Shown here: positions 9,035-17,604 of the stretch, piece after piece
How positions within the stretch are numbered: position 1 is the first letter of the stretch
How the letters are laid out: each line of letters begins with the position of its first letter
Assembly (NCBI GenBank): GCA_020637775.1
Contig: JACKJV010000007.1
Location: forward strand, 124,001 to 188,000
Origin: Brucellaceae bacterium
Lineage (GTDB): Bacteria > Pseudomonadota > Alphaproteobacteria > Rhizobiales > Rhizobiaceae
DNA: 64,000 nt
Direction: 5' to 3'
Made by a program: the position numbers and the translations under genes
Notes under the pieces: model-generated
Databases searched by the model: none
What the model saw: only the letters and a program-made list of their open reading frames with translations
Told to the model about the DNA's origin: nothing

Positions 9035-10125
9035 GCGATCATCCAGCCATCCGCATCGAAAACGTCTGCATCATGTTCGGGGACAAGCCCGATCAGGCCC
9101 TGAGCCTGGCCGATCAGGGCATGAGCCGGGCCGACATTCAGCAACGCACCGGCCAGGTGCTCGGCGTGCATGACTGTTCCCTCGACATTGCCGAGGGCGA
9201 AATCCTCGTCCTCATGGGTCTTTCCGGTTCGGGAAAGTCAACGCTGCTGCGCGCCATCAACCGGCTCAACCCCATCACCCGCGGCGAGGTGACGATCTGG
9301 TGCGGCGGCGAGCCGAGACAGGTGCGCGCGGCAGGCGAAAGGAGCCTGCGCGAGATCCGCTCCAGCCACGTTTCCATGGTGTTCCAGCAATTCGGCCTTT
9401 TGCCCTGGCGCAGCGTGGCTGCCAATGTCGGACTTGGCCTTGAACTGTCCGGACTGGCAAAGGCAGAGCGCGAGGCCATGGTGCGCGAACAGCTCGAACT
9501 CGTCGGCCTGTCCGCATGGGCCGACCGCCGCGTCGAGGAATTGTCGGGCGGCATGCAGCAGCGCGTGGGCCTGGCCCGCGCCTTCGCCACCGGCGCGCCC
9601 ATCCTGCTGATGGACGAGCCCTTCTCCGCGCTCGATCCGCTGATCCGTAACCGCCTTCAGGACGAACTGCTCGACCTTCAGGGCCGGCTGAGAAAGACCA
9701 TCGTCTTCGTCAGCCATGATCTCGACGAGGCCATGAAGATCGGCAGCCGCATCGCCATCATGGAGGGCGGGCGCATCATCCAGTGCGGCACACCGCAGGA
9801 AATCCTGTTGCAGCCGGCCAATGACTACGTTTCGGACTTCGTCGCCCACATGAACCCGGTCTCGGTGCTGCGCGCCCGCGACGTCATGCGTCCCGGCGTC
9901 AGCCGGTCCGGCCAGTCGGCGGCCGGAACGGTGACCGCCGATACCGGGCTGCGCGACCTGATCGACCTGGCAGCCCACCGTCGCGGCACGTTCGGCGTCG
10001 TCGAACGCGGCAAGATCATCGGCGAGGTCGACGCCGAGGCCATCGTCTCCGCCATCGCCCGCTACCAGCGATCGGACAGTGCCAGCCAGAACGGCGCGCC
10101 GGCCGCGCCTCACCGTCCCAGATAG
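9031..10125 (+). CDS. choV: Choline ABC transporter ATP-binding protein
   Basis: This 364-residue ABC ATPase powers choline import. Walker A is GLSGSGKST, the Q-loop is FQQFGLLPW, the signature is LSGGMQQR, Walker B is ILLMDEPFSALD and the switch is FVSHD. The C-terminal ~85 residues form a single CBS-like segment (ARDVMRPGVS to GKIIGEVDA), typical of the ProV/OpuAA/ChoV group. The frame is open far upstream, but the ATG at 9031 overlaps the choW stop and gives the expected N-terminus. Its 3' end overlaps the convergent Lrp gene by 16 bp. Confidence 0.93.
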   Translation: MSDHPAIRIENVCIMFGDKPDQALSLADQGMSRADIQQRTGQVLGVHDCSLDIAEGEILVLMGLSGSGKSTLLRAINRLNPITRGEVTIWCGGEPRQVRAAGERSLREIRSSHVSMVFQQFGLLPWRSVAANVGLGLELSGLAKAEREAMVREQLELVGLSAWADRRVEELSGGMQQRVGLARAFATGAPILLMDEPFSALDPLIRNRLQDELLDLQGRLRKTIVFVSHDLDEAMKIGSRIAIMEGGRIIQCGTPQEILLQPANDYVSDFVAHMNPVSVLRARDVMRPGVSRSGQSAAGTVTADTGLRDLIDLAAHRRGTFGVVERGKIIGEVDAEAIVSAIARYQRSDSASQNGAPAAPHRPR

Positions 10126-10568
10126 AAGCCGCGGAACTCCTTGACGGTCGACAGGCTCAGATGGGTCTTCATCTGGGAAACCGACGGGATTTCCGACAGC
10201 CGGTTGCGATAGAGCGACTCGTATTCCGACGTGTTGCGCGCCGCCACGCGCACCAGGTAATCGGACTCGCCCGATATCAGGTGGCATTCCAGGATTTCCG
10301 GCATCCGCTTGATCGCCTCCTCGAAAGCGTGGATGTCGGCCTTGCGCTGGCTCACCAGCTTGACCTCTATGAACACCTGGATTTCCAGCCCCACTTTCCG
10401 TCGGTCCAGCCGCGCCGCGTAATAGGCAATGATGCCCTTCGCCTCCATCGCGCGCACCCGCCGGTGACAGGCCGACAAGGACAGGCCGACGGCTTCGGAG
10501 AGCCGCGCCATCGACATCTGCCCGTCATCCTGCAAGCAAGAAAGTATCTTCTGATCAAACTCATCCAT
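10110..10568 (-). CDS. Lrp/AsnC-family transcriptional regulator
   Basis: The 152-residue regulator has an N-terminal winged helix-turn-helix (MARLSEAVGLSLSACHRRVRAM) and a C-terminal RAM effector domain (HLISGESDYLVRVAARN). Such proteins form octamers and sense an amino acid. It is divergent from a stress protein and an alanine/glycine symporter, which makes that pair its most likely target. Two copies of AAAATTT(T)CCCGAT lie in the shared upstream region. Its 3' end overlaps choV tail to tail. Confidence 0.92.
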   Translation of the reverse strand: MDEFDQKILSCLQDDGQMSMARLSEAVGLSLSACHRRVRAMEAKGIIAYYAARLDRRKVGLEIQVFIEVKLVSQRKADIHAFEEAIKRMPEILECHLISGESDYLVRVAARNTSEYESLYRNRLSEIPSVSQMKTHLSLSTVKEFRGFYLGR

Positions 10569-10570
10569 GA

Positions 10571-10625
10571 AAAATTTTCCCGATTATTACTTTTACAAGA
10601 GTCATTTTTCCGAAAATTTCCCGAT
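10571..10625. promoter_or_regulatory. Paired repeat, candidate Lrp/AsnC operator
   Basis: AAAATTTTCCCGAT (10571-10584) and AAAATTTCCCGAT (10613-10625) are near-identical direct repeats 42 bp apart, about four helical turns. They occupy the AT-rich region between the divergent Lrp and Usp genes. That geometry suits a multimeric Lrp-type protein. Confidence 0.5.
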
Positions 10626-10717
10626 ACGCAAGAAAATAAGGGAACCTTTCACCCTCAACATTCGGCACAATTCTTCCACGGCTTGGAGGAGCCGGATTTT
10701 CAACCAGGGAGGTCAGC

Positions 10718-11152
10718 ATGTCTGAACGTTTCGTCGTCGGCTATGACGGCAGCGCGCCAGCGCGGCGCGCACTCGATTTTGCCATAGGCAAGGCCAGGGC
10801 ACAGGGCGCCAGGATCATCGTCGCGCATGTGCTCGAATGGTCCCCCTACTCGTTCCTCACGCCCACCGAACTGGAAGAGCGGCACATGCGCCGCAAGGAG
10901 GAACTGGCCAGGGCGCAGGAGGCGATCCTCGATCCGGTCATCGCCGAGGTACGCGGCCTCGGCATCGAAACCGAAGGCGTCATCCGCTACGGACACGTCG
11001 CCGACACGCTGACGGCCATCATCCGCGACCGCGAGGCGAGCCAGATCTTCATCGGCCGCAGCGGCAACAGCGAGCTTTCCTCGCGGATCTTCGGGTCCGT
11101 GGCAGGCAGTCTCGCCCAAAGCGCGCCGGTGCCCTGCACCATCGTTCCCTGA
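10718..11152 (+). CDS. Universal stress protein (UspA family)
   Basis: The protein is a single-domain, 144-residue Usp. It begins FVVGYDGSAPARRALDFA and ends with the ATP-binding signature G-x2-G-x9-GS (IGRSGNSELSSRIFGSVAGS) followed by VPCTIVP, so it is probably of the nucleotide-binding type. A GGGAGG ribosome site precedes it. Only 20 bp separate it from the symporter gene, so the two form an operon divergent from the Lrp regulator. Confidence 0.9.
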   Translation: MSERFVVGYDGSAPARRALDFAIGKARAQGARIIVAHVLEWSPYSFLTPTELEERHMRRKEELARAQEAILDPVIAEVRGLGIETEGVIRYGHVADTLTAIIRDREASQIFIGRSGNSELSSRIFGSVAGSLAQSAPVPCTIVP

Positions 11153-11172
11153 CACGACGCGGATACCAGATC

Positions 11173-12720
11173 ATGAAACGCTTTTCTCCTGCGGCGGCCG
11201 CGGCCGCCATCACCTTGTCCATGTCCACAATTCCGGCTCACGCACAGTCTGTCGACGAGACCGTCAATGCGGTCTTTTCGAGCGCCACCGGCTGGTTCGT
11301 GAGCTTTATCTTCAGCCCCCTGCCGGGCACGTCATTCCCGTGGATCGTCGCCTGGCTGGTCATCGCCGCCACGGTCTTCACCATCTATTTCGGGCTGATC
11401 CAGTTCCGCGCCTTTCCCCACTCCATCGCGCTGGTGAAGGGCGACTATTCCGATCCGAACGACGCCGGTGAGGTCTCGCACTTCCAGGCGCTCGCCACAG
11501 CCCTTTCGGGCACGGTCGGCCTCGGCAATATCGCCGGCGTGGCCGTTGCCATCGGCATTGGCGGACCGGGCGCCACATTCTGGATGATCCTTGCCGGCCT
11601 CATGGGCATGGCCTCGAAGTTCACCGAGTGCACGCTGGGCGTCAAATACCGCAACGAGTATCCGAACGGCACCGTCTCCGGCGGACCGATGTACTACATG
11701 ACGAAAGGCTTTGCAGAGCGGGGCCTGCCGGGCGGCAAGGCACTCGCCGTCCTGTTCTCCATCTTCTGCATCCTCGGCGCGCTGGGTGGCGGCAACATGT
11801 TCCAGGCCAACCAGGCCCATGCACAATTGTCCAATGTCATCGGCGACTACCCCGGCTGGATCACCGGTGTCATCTTCGCCGGCATCGTCTTCGCCGTGAT
11901 CGTCGGCGGCCTCCAGTCCATCGCCCGCGTCACCGAGAAGGTGGTTCCCTTCATGGGCATCATGTATGTCGCCGCAGCCGTGATCATCATCCTGATGAAT
12001 GCCGACAGGATCGGCTGGGCCTTCGGACAGATCTTCGAAGGCGCCTTCACGGGTCTCGGCGTGGCGGGCGGCATGGTCGGCGCCCTCATCCAGGGCTTCA
12101 AGCGCGCCGCCTTCTCCAACGAAGCCGGCGTCGGATCCGCGGCCATCGCCCATTCGGCGGTGCGCACCAAGGAGCCGATCACCGAGGGCTTCGTCTCCCT
12201 GCTCGAACCCTTCATCGACACCGTGGTCATCTGCACCATGACGGCGCTCGTCATCATCATCACCGGGCAACTGGTCGCCGACGCGGAAACCGGCCTCTAC
12301 ATGCTCAACGAGAGCGGCTCGGCCATCCAGACCATCGACGGCAACACCGGCGTGGCCCTGACATCCGCGGCCTTCTCCTCGGCCTTCGGCTGGTTCAGCT
12401 ACGTTCTGGCCCTGGCGGTGATCCTGTTTGCCTTCTCCACCATGATCTCCTGGTCCTATTACGGACTGAAGGCCTGGACCTACCTGTTTGGCGAGGGGCG
12501 GTCCAAGGAACTGGCCTTCAAGGTGATCTTCTGCATCTTTGTCGTCATCGGCGCCTCCGCCAATCTCGGCCCCGTCATCGACTTCTCCGATGCAGCCATT
12601 TTCGCCATGGCCGTGGTCAACGTGATTGCGCTCTACCTGCTGATGCCGATCGTCAAGCGTGAACTGGACAGCTACCTGTCGCGCCTGAAATCGGGCGAGA
12701 TCCGCAAGTTCGCCCATTGA
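11173..12720 (+). CDS. Alanine/glycine:cation symporter (AGCS family)
   Basis: This 515-residue inner-membrane protein has an N-terminal signal-like stretch (to PAHAQS) and about ten hydrophobic helices. The diagnostic AGCS motifs are present: SGTVGLGNIAGVAVAIGIGGPGA, GGPMYYM, and FSNEAGVGSAAIAHSAV. It imports alanine or glycine with Na+ or H+. I start at the ATG at 11173, which gives the signal-like N-terminus; upstream in-frame codons lie within usp. It is co-transcribed with usp and probably controlled by the divergent Lrp regulator. Confidence 0.92.
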   Translation: MKRFSPAAAAAAITLSMSTIPAHAQSVDETVNAVFSSATGWFVSFIFSPLPGTSFPWIVAWLVIAATVFTIYFGLIQFRAFPHSIALVKGDYSDPNDAGEVSHFQALATALSGTVGLGNIAGVAVAIGIGGPGATFWMILAGLMGMASKFTECTLGVKYRNEYPNGTVSGGPMYYMTKGFAERGLPGGKALAVLFSIFCILGALGGGNMFQANQAHAQLSNVIGDYPGWITGVIFAGIVFAVIVGGLQSIARVTEKVVPFMGIMYVAAAVIIILMNADRIGWAFGQIFEGAFTGLGVAGGMVGALIQGFKRAAFSNEAGVGSAAIAHSAVRTKEPITEGFVSLLEPFIDTVVICTMTALVIIITGQLVADAETGLYMLNESGSAIQTIDGNTGVALTSAAFSSAFGWFSYVLALAVILFAFSTMISWSYYGLKAWTYLFGEGRSKELAFKVIFCIFVVIGASANLGPVIDFSDAAIFAMAVVNVIALYLLMPIVKRELDSYLSRLKSGEIRKFAH

Positions 12721-12742
12721 GCGGACGCGCAGCATGACACGC

Positions 12743-12766
12743 GGCGGGCGGCCTGTGCCGCCCGCC
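12743..12766 (+). terminator. Hairpin after the AGCS symporter gene
   Basis: A perfect 10-bp stem (GGCGGGCGGC with GCCGCCCGCC) closes a CTGT loop 23 bp after the stop codon. There is no U-tract, so it may act as an RNA-stabilising or Rho-assisted end rather than a classical terminator. Confidence 0.55.
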
Positions 12767-12903
12767 TGCATGTTCCGGGCACGCAAACCGTGGCGCCATG
12801 CCCCTGCCCTTTGGCTTTGCCATTGCAACGGCAGGCGCGTCCGTCCTACAATCCCGATTGTTACACCTTATAACGATCTCTGCTCGCCTTTGGAGGAAAC
12901 ACA

Positions 12904-13668
12904 ATGCAGATCAACGGACTTGTGGCCGCGGTGACCGGCGGAGGCTCGGGACTGGGCGAAGCGACCGCCCGCGCGCTGGCCGCAAACGGGGCGAAGGTCG
13001 CCTGCCTCGACGTCAACATGAAGGGCGCGGAGGCTGTTGCCGCCGACATTGGCGGTGCGGCCATCCGCTGCGATGTCTCCAGCGCCGAGAGCGGCGTCGC
13101 CGCCATGGCTGAAATCAGGGAGAAGCTCGGCGACTGGCCGCGCATCCTGGTCAATTGTGCCGGCATCGGAACCGTCGGCAAGACGGTCGGCAAGGAAGGT
13201 GCCCTCAATCTGGAGGTCTTCCAGCGCACCGTGAACGTGAACCTGGTCGGCTCCTTCAACATGATCCGCCTGATGGCGGAGAAATGCCAGGACATGGAAC
13301 CGCTGGACGGCGGAGAGCGCGGCGTCATCATCAACACCGCATCCGTGGCCGCCTTCGATGGCCAGATCGGACAGGTCTCCTATTCCGCGTCGAAGGGCGG
13401 CGTTGTCGGCATGACCCTGCCCATTGCCCGCGACCTTGCCCGATCGGGGATTCGCGTGATGACCATCGCGCCCGGCCTGTTCAAGACACCCATGATGGCC
13501 GGCCTGCCGGAAGATGCGCAGGCCTCGCTCGGCCAGCAGGTTCCCTTCCCGCCACGCCTTGGCGATCCGGCCGAATACGCGGCGCTGGCCGTGCATATCG
13601 TCGGCAACCAGATGCTGAACGGCGAAACGATCCGCCTCGACGGCGCTATTCGCATGGCGCCGCGCTGA
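12904..13668 (+). CDS. Short-chain dehydrogenase, 3-hydroxyacyl-CoA dehydrogenase type
   Basis: This 254-residue classical SDR has the NAD-binding TGGGSGLG at residues 11-18, LVNCAGIG, catalytic serine in NTAS, and the YSASK tyrosine-lysine pair. The long insert after NCAG (GKTVGKEGALNLEVFQRTV) and the ending IRLDGAIRMAPR are typical of the HSD17B10-like type 2 3-hydroxyacyl-CoA dehydrogenases acting on fatty acids or 2-methyl-3-hydroxybutyryl-CoA. An ideal GGAGGAAACACA ribosome site fixes the start. The substrate is inferred from similarity; a steroid or other alcohol is possible. Confidence 0.85.
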   Translation: MQINGLVAAVTGGGSGLGEATARALAANGAKVACLDVNMKGAEAVAADIGGAAIRCDVSSAESGVAAMAEIREKLGDWPRILVNCAGIGTVGKTVGKEGALNLEVFQRTVNVNLVGSFNMIRLMAEKCQDMEPLDGGERGVIINTASVAAFDGQIGQVSYSASKGGVVGMTLPIARDLARSGIRVMTIAPGLFKTPMMAGLPEDAQASLGQQVPFPPRLGDPAEYAALAVHIVGNQMLNGETIRLDGAIRMAPR

Positions 13669-13750
13669 CAACCGCTTCCCGGAAACGGGATGCACTGGCA
13701 AGGTTCTGCCCGCACGGCCCGGCAAACGCCCTGCGGGCAGGAATGGACAG

Positions 13751-14497
13751 ATGACGGAAAAGCGCAGCGATCCGGTCCGGCCGGCCGATGACGAGGCGCG
13801 CGCCCTGGCCCGGCGCCTGATGAGAGCCGCGCGCCATGGCGCCCTTGGCGTGGTCGATCCCGATACGGGCGGCCCGCATGTCAGCCGCGTGGGGCTGGCG
13901 ACCATGGTCGACGGCACGCCGCTCATCCTGGTCTCTTCCCTGGCCGGGCATACTGCCGGTCTTGCCGCCGACCCGCGCTGTTCCCTGCTCATCGGCGAAC
14001 CCGGCAAGGGCGATCCGCTGGCCCATCCCCGCATGACGATGGCCTGCCATGCCCGCAAACTGGACAGCCCGGGCGCGGCTGCCGATGAAGCGCGCATACG
14101 CTATCTCGCCGCCAACCCGAAGGCAGCCCTCTATGTCGATTTCGGGGACTTCTCCTTTTACGCGCTGGCGCCACGGACAGCCAGCCTGAACGGCGGGTTC
14201 GGACGCGCCTGGCGGCTGACAGCCAGAGACCTGCTTTGCGACCGCGAAGCCTCGGCCCGTTTCGCCGCGGCGCAAGCCGGTCTGCTCGAATGGCTGAACG
14301 GGCAAGGCCTTCACGCCCTCACGCAGGCGGCCCGCTCAGCCCGGCTGGACGGCCACCCGGTCAAGGCCGCAGGCGTGGACCCCGCCGGCATTGACATCGT
14401 GCTCGGGCCTCTCGCTGCGCGCCTCGATTTCATCGCCCCGGCGACGCAACCGGATCAGGTCGCGGCATTGGTTGAACGGGCCGCGGCGAAGCCCTGA
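13751..14497 (+). CDS. HugZ-like pyridoxamine-phosphate-oxidase-fold protein
   Basis: The 248-residue protein has an N-terminal PNPOx-type split barrel (GALGVVDPDTGGPHVSRVGLATMVDGTPLILVSSLAGHT) and a C-terminal DUF2470-like domain (GIDIVLGPLAARLDF). Relatives bind flavin or haem, and some degrade haem (HugZ/HutZ). No iron-uptake genes lie nearby, so the role here is open. It follows the SDR gene by 82 bp and may share its transcript. Confidence 0.78.
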   Translation: MTEKRSDPVRPADDEARALARRLMRAARHGALGVVDPDTGGPHVSRVGLATMVDGTPLILVSSLAGHTAGLAADPRCSLLIGEPGKGDPLAHPRMTMACHARKLDSPGAAADEARIRYLAANPKAALYVDFGDFSFYALAPRTASLNGGFGRAWRLTARDLLCDREASARFAAAQAGLLEWLNGQGLHALTQAARSARLDGHPVKAAGVDPAGIDIVLGPLAARLDFIAPATQPDQVAALVERAAAKP

Positions 14498-14730
14498 TTC
14501 GGCCCTCCACCACAAACATGCACAAGGATTGCATTTTTTCTGAATTGCACGGAAAGATGTAAATTCAATAACTTGGAAAGAATGTTGCAGTCTGCGAAAC
14601 GAATTTCTGTTTTTTCTCTTGCGAAAACGGCTTCGTTCGTGTTGTCTAATTTTCGTGTGCGAGCCGGAACCCTTGCCCCCGGGGTTCCAAACATCAATAT
14701 GCCTTTCTAGGAAAGGGTGGTACCGGGGCA
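14498..14730. other. AT-rich intergenic region with one hairpin
   Basis: These 233 bp carry no credible reading frame. They are distinctly AT-richer than the surroundings. A 7-bp stem (GGAACCC, 14666-14672, with GGGTTCC, 14682-14688) sits 43 bp before the ArsR-type gene and could be part of its 5' leader or an operator. Confidence 0.5.
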
Positions 14731-15063
14731 ATGTCACTAAAAACAGTTATGAACAAGGCCGAGGAAACTGCGGCCTATCTCACCGTTCTTGCGAATGCGA
14801 AGCGAATTGAAATCGTTTGCCTGCTCGATGGCACCGAATTTTCTGTCGGTGCTCTGGCCGAGCGGGTAAACCTGAGCCAGTCCGCGCTCTCGCAGCATCT
14901 TGCCAAGCTCAGGGCACAGGGCCTCGTGGCCACGCGTCGCGACGGCCAGACGATCTACTACCGTCTTGCGTGCCGCCTCGCGCCTCGTCTCCTCGGTCTG
15001 CTGGAAGATGAACGGGGACACGATTCCCGTGGTCGAACCGCGGCTCTGCACGTGGCTCACTGA
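14731..15063 (+). CDS. ArsR-family repressor, NolR-like
   Basis: This 110-residue protein is a single winged helix. The recognition region VGALAERVNLSQSALSQHLAKLRAQGLVATRRDGQTIYY is close to rhizobial NolR. It has no ELCVCDL-type or C-terminal cysteine metal site, which argues against an arsenic or zinc sensor; NolR-type relatives are metal-independent. A second in-frame ATG at 14749 is possible, but neither start has a strong ribosome site. It is followed by its own terminator and then the copper genes, which have a separate promoter, so it is probably not the copper regulator. Confidence 0.82.
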   Translation: MSLKTVMNKAEETAAYLTVLANAKRIEIVCLLDGTEFSVGALAERVNLSQSALSQHLAKLRAQGLVATRRDGQTIYYRLACRLAPRLLGLLEDERGHDSRGRTAALHVAH

Positions 15064-15077
15064 ACGACAACAAGAAA

Positions 15078-15107
15078 AAGGCCGGTCAAACGCACATGAC
15101 CGGCCTT
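15078..15107 (+). terminator. Terminator between the NolR-like gene and copZ
   Basis: A perfect 11-bp stem (AAGGCCGGTCA with TGACCGGCCTT) has an 8-nt loop, 14 bp after the stop codon. Its last two bases are the first two of the TTGACC -35 element of the copper promoter. Confidence 0.75.
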
Positions 15108-15136
15108 GACCTTCCAGCCACTGGAAGCGCCATATG
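15106..15136 (+). promoter_or_regulatory. CueR/HmrR-type copper-responsive promoter
   Basis: TTGACC (15106-15111) is the -35. The dyad CTTCCAG-N3-CTGGAAG (15111-15127) fills an over-long 19-bp spacer, and CATATG (15131-15136) is in the -10 position. This is the layout of promoters bent by MerR-family CueR/HmrR activators, which contact CCTTCC-type dyads. The regulator gene itself is not in the window. Confidence 0.72.
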
Positions 15137-15162
15137 GGTCTCCTGACATCTACAGGAGACCC
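15136..15162 (+). repeat. Inverted repeat covering the copZ ribosome site
   Basis: GGGTCTCCTG (15136-15145) and CAGGAGACCC (15153-15162) form a perfect 10-bp inverted repeat with a 7-nt loop. The right arm contains the AGGAGA Shine-Dalgarno of copZ. If transcription starts near 15143, as the CueR-type promoter predicts, most of the left arm is absent from that RNA. Confidence 0.6.
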
Positions 15163-15166
15163 GGCA

Positions 15167-15379
15167 ATGGAAACAAATCTCACCATCGAAGGCATGCATT
15201 GCGGCGGCTGCGTCAAGTCCGTCACGAACGCGCTGTCATCCGTTCCGCTCGTCCGGTCGGTAGACGTGAACCTGGAAACGGGGCAGGCACGGATTGCCCA
15301 CGAAGGGGCGGCGCCTGAAGCGCTTGTCGGCGCGGTGGAGGACGCAGGATTCGATGCCAGCCTGGCGCAGGACGCCTGA
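15167..15379 (+). CDS. copZ: Copper chaperone (single HMA domain)
   Basis: This 70-residue cytosolic metallochaperone consists of one heavy-metal-associated domain. The copper-binding motif is GMHCGGC near residues 9-15. It starts METNLTIEG, with AGGAGA upstream. It lies 5 bp before the copper ATPase gene and is expected to hand Cu(I) to it. Confidence 0.92.
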   Translation: METNLTIEGMHCGGCVKSVTNALSSVPLVRSVDVNLETGQARIAHEGAAPEALVGAVEDAGFDASLAQDA

Positions 15380-15384
15380 TCCCC

Positions 15385-17604
15385 ATGACACGCCAGCCTG
15401 ATCACGCCGAGTTCGATGTCACGGGCATGACCTGCGCGGCATGCGCAGCGCGCATCGAAAAGGTGTTGTCGCGTGTGCCCGGTGTCGAAAGGGCGCAGGT
15501 CAATCTCGCCCTCGAACGCGCCATCATCGACTATGCCGGCGATGAGCCCGCGGCACTGGCCGCCGCCATCCGCAAGGCGGGCTTCGGTGCGCAACTGCGT
15601 GTTTCCGATGCCGCCCGCCAGCGCGAAGCCGACGAGGCGCTGGCCGCCCGCCGCCGCGCCGAGGAGCGGCAAACGCTGCTGCGCACGCTTGTCTCTGCCG
15701 CGCTTTCGCTTCCGCTGGTCATCGGCACCGCGCCCGCCATGCTCGGTATCGGAGAGGCCTTCATCGCGCCCTGGCTCCAGGCAGCGCTGGCCGCCGGCGT
15801 CATGGCGGTGTCCGGCACGCGTTTTTACCGCGAGGCCTTTGCGGCCGTGCGCGGCGGCGGCGCCAACATGGCGGTTCTGGTGTCGATCGGCACGTCGGTC
15901 GCCTTTGTCTGGTCGCTCTGGCAGGTCGCCATCGGGCACGGGCACGGGCACCTCTACTTCGAGGCGGCTGCGGTCGTCCTCACGCTGGTCATGCTGGGAA
16001 AATACCTGGAGGCGCGGGCGCGCCAGGGGGCATCCTCAGCCCTTTCCGCGCTTGGCCGGCTGCAACCGCGCAGCGCGGAACGCATCGGCGCGGATGGTCC
16101 CGAAACCATACCCGCCGAGGATCTTCGTCCCGGCGACCGCGTGCTGGTTTGTCCCGGGCGGCAGGTCCCCTGCGACGGCACCATCGTGACCGGCGAAACG
16201 GCCATCGACGAATCGCTTGTCACCGGTGAAAGCCTGCCGGTGGAGCGTCGGCCCGGCGACAGCGTCATTACCGGCACGGTGAATGGTTCCGGCGTGCTGG
16301 AGGTCGAGGTGACAGCCGTGGGCGCAGATACCCGCCTGGCCCGCATGACACGGCTTGTGGAGGAAGCGCAGCAGGGCAATGCGCCCATCCAGCGCCTTGT
16401 CGACCGGATATCGGCCATCTTCGTGCCTGTCATCCTCGGCGTGGCTACCATCACCTTTCTCGGCTGGTGGCTTGTTGCCGGCGACGCGGAGGCCGGACTT
16501 GTCGCCGCCGTGTCGGTCCTCGTCATCGCCTGCCCCTGCGCGCTCGGCCTGGCAACGCCAACGGCATTGGCGGCAGGCACCGGCGCGGCGGCAAAAGCCG
16601 GGATTCTCATCCGCGATATCGAGACGCTGGAAACCGCCGGCCGGATCGGCGCCATCGCCTTTGACAAGACCGGCACGCTGACCCTCGGCAAGCCGCGTGT
16701 ATCAGCGCTTGAACCGGTGAACCCGGCGCAAACAGGCATCAACGTGGCGGAACTGCTCACCCTCGCCGCCTCGCTGGAAGCCGCCAGCGAACATCCGCTG
16801 GCCGAAGCCCTTGTCGAGAAGGCGAAAGCGGCCAATCTCACGCTGCGGCCCGCCTGTGATGTCGCAGCCATTCCAGGCCAGGGCCTGAAAGGCGTGGTGG
16901 ATGGCCGCAAGGTGTCCATTGGCAATGTCCGCCTCATGGAAGCCGAGGGCATTGCCGCCGTTGAGGTCAATGCCCTGCTTGAGACCTTTGCCGCCGCAGG
17001 CACGGCCGCGGCAGTCGCTGTCGACGGGCAGCTCGCCGGCGCGATCGCCTTTTCCGATCTGCCGCGCAAGGAGGCCGCCGAGGCCGTGGCCATGCTGCGT
17101 GCCAGCGGTCTGGAAGCCGTCATGCTGACCGGCGACAACGAGGCTGCCGCACACCGCGTCGCCGGGGAAATCGGCATCGGCGATGTCCGCGCCGGTCTCG
17201 CCCCGGAAGAAAAGGTCGAAGCCGTGCGCACCATGAGCGCCAACCGCCATGGCGGTGCGGCCTTTGTCGGCGACGGCCTCAATGACGGGCCGGCGCTTGC
17301 CGCCGCCACGCTTGGCATTGCCTTGTCGTCGGGCACCGATGTTGCCCGCGAGGCCGCCGCCATCACGCTGATGCGCCCCGACCTGACGCTGGTGCCCGCC
17401 GCGCTCGACATCGCCGCCAGGACAAAACGGACGATCACACAAAACCTCGTCTGGGCTTTCATTTACAACGTGATCGGCATTCCGCTGGCCGCCTTCGGCA
17501 TCCTGTCTCCGGTCTTCGCCGGCGCGGCCATGGCCTTTTCTTCCGTCTCCGTGGTCACGAATTCGGCGCTTCTGGCCCGCTGGAAGCCGAAACGGACCCA
17601 ATGA
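15385..17604 (+). CDS. copA: Copper-translocating P1B-type ATPase
   Basis: The 739-residue inner-membrane pump exports Cu(I). It has one N-terminal HMA domain (GMTCAAC, cysteines near 17 and 20), then eight expected helices. Conserved elements are the actuator TGE (VTGESLPVE), the membrane metal site CPC (VIACPCALGLATP), the phosphorylated aspartate in DKTGT, the HP motif in SEHPLAEAL, and GDGLNDGPAL. In rhizobia this protein is often called ActP. It is transcribed with copZ from a CueR-type promoter. Its stop overlaps the next start (ATGA at 17601-17604). Confidence 0.95.
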   Translation: MTRQPDHAEFDVTGMTCAACAARIEKVLSRVPGVERAQVNLALERAIIDYAGDEPAALAAAIRKAGFGAQLRVSDAARQREADEALAARRRAEERQTLLRTLVSAALSLPLVIGTAPAMLGIGEAFIAPWLQAALAAGVMAVSGTRFYREAFAAVRGGGANMAVLVSIGTSVAFVWSLWQVAIGHGHGHLYFEAAAVVLTLVMLGKYLEARARQGASSALSALGRLQPRSAERIGADGPETIPAEDLRPGDRVLVCPGRQVPCDGTIVTGETAIDESLVTGESLPVERRPGDSVITGTVNGSGVLEVEVTAVGADTRLARMTRLVEEAQQGNAPIQRLVDRISAIFVPVILGVATITFLGWWLVAGDAEAGLVAAVSVLVIACPCALGLATPTALAAGTGAAAKAGILIRDIETLETAGRIGAIAFDKTGTLTLGKPRVSALEPVNPAQTGINVAELLTLAASLEAASEHPLAEALVEKAKAANLTLRPACDVAAIPGQGLKGVVDGRKVSIGNVRLMEAEGIAAVEVNALLETFAAAGTAAAVAVDGQLAGAIAFSDLPRKEAAEAVAMLRASGLEAVMLTGDNEAAAHRVAGEIGIGDVRAGLAPEEKVEAVRTMSANRHGGAAFVGDGLNDGPALAAATLGIALSSGTDVAREAAAITLMRPDLTLVPAALDIAARTKRTITQNLVWAFIYNVIGIPLAAFGILSPVFAGAAMAFSSVSVVTNSALLARWKPKRTQ

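Noticed and set aside
9031..10125. A fused permease-ATPase product from the open frame beginning at 7918
   Set aside because: choX and choW lie in other frames over this stretch; the ATPase has its own ATG overlapping the choW stop.
14731..17604. The ArsR-type gene as the copper regulator of copZ-copA
   Set aside because: It lacks metal-binding cysteines, resembles NolR, is cut off by a terminator, and the copper promoter has MerR/CueR architecture.
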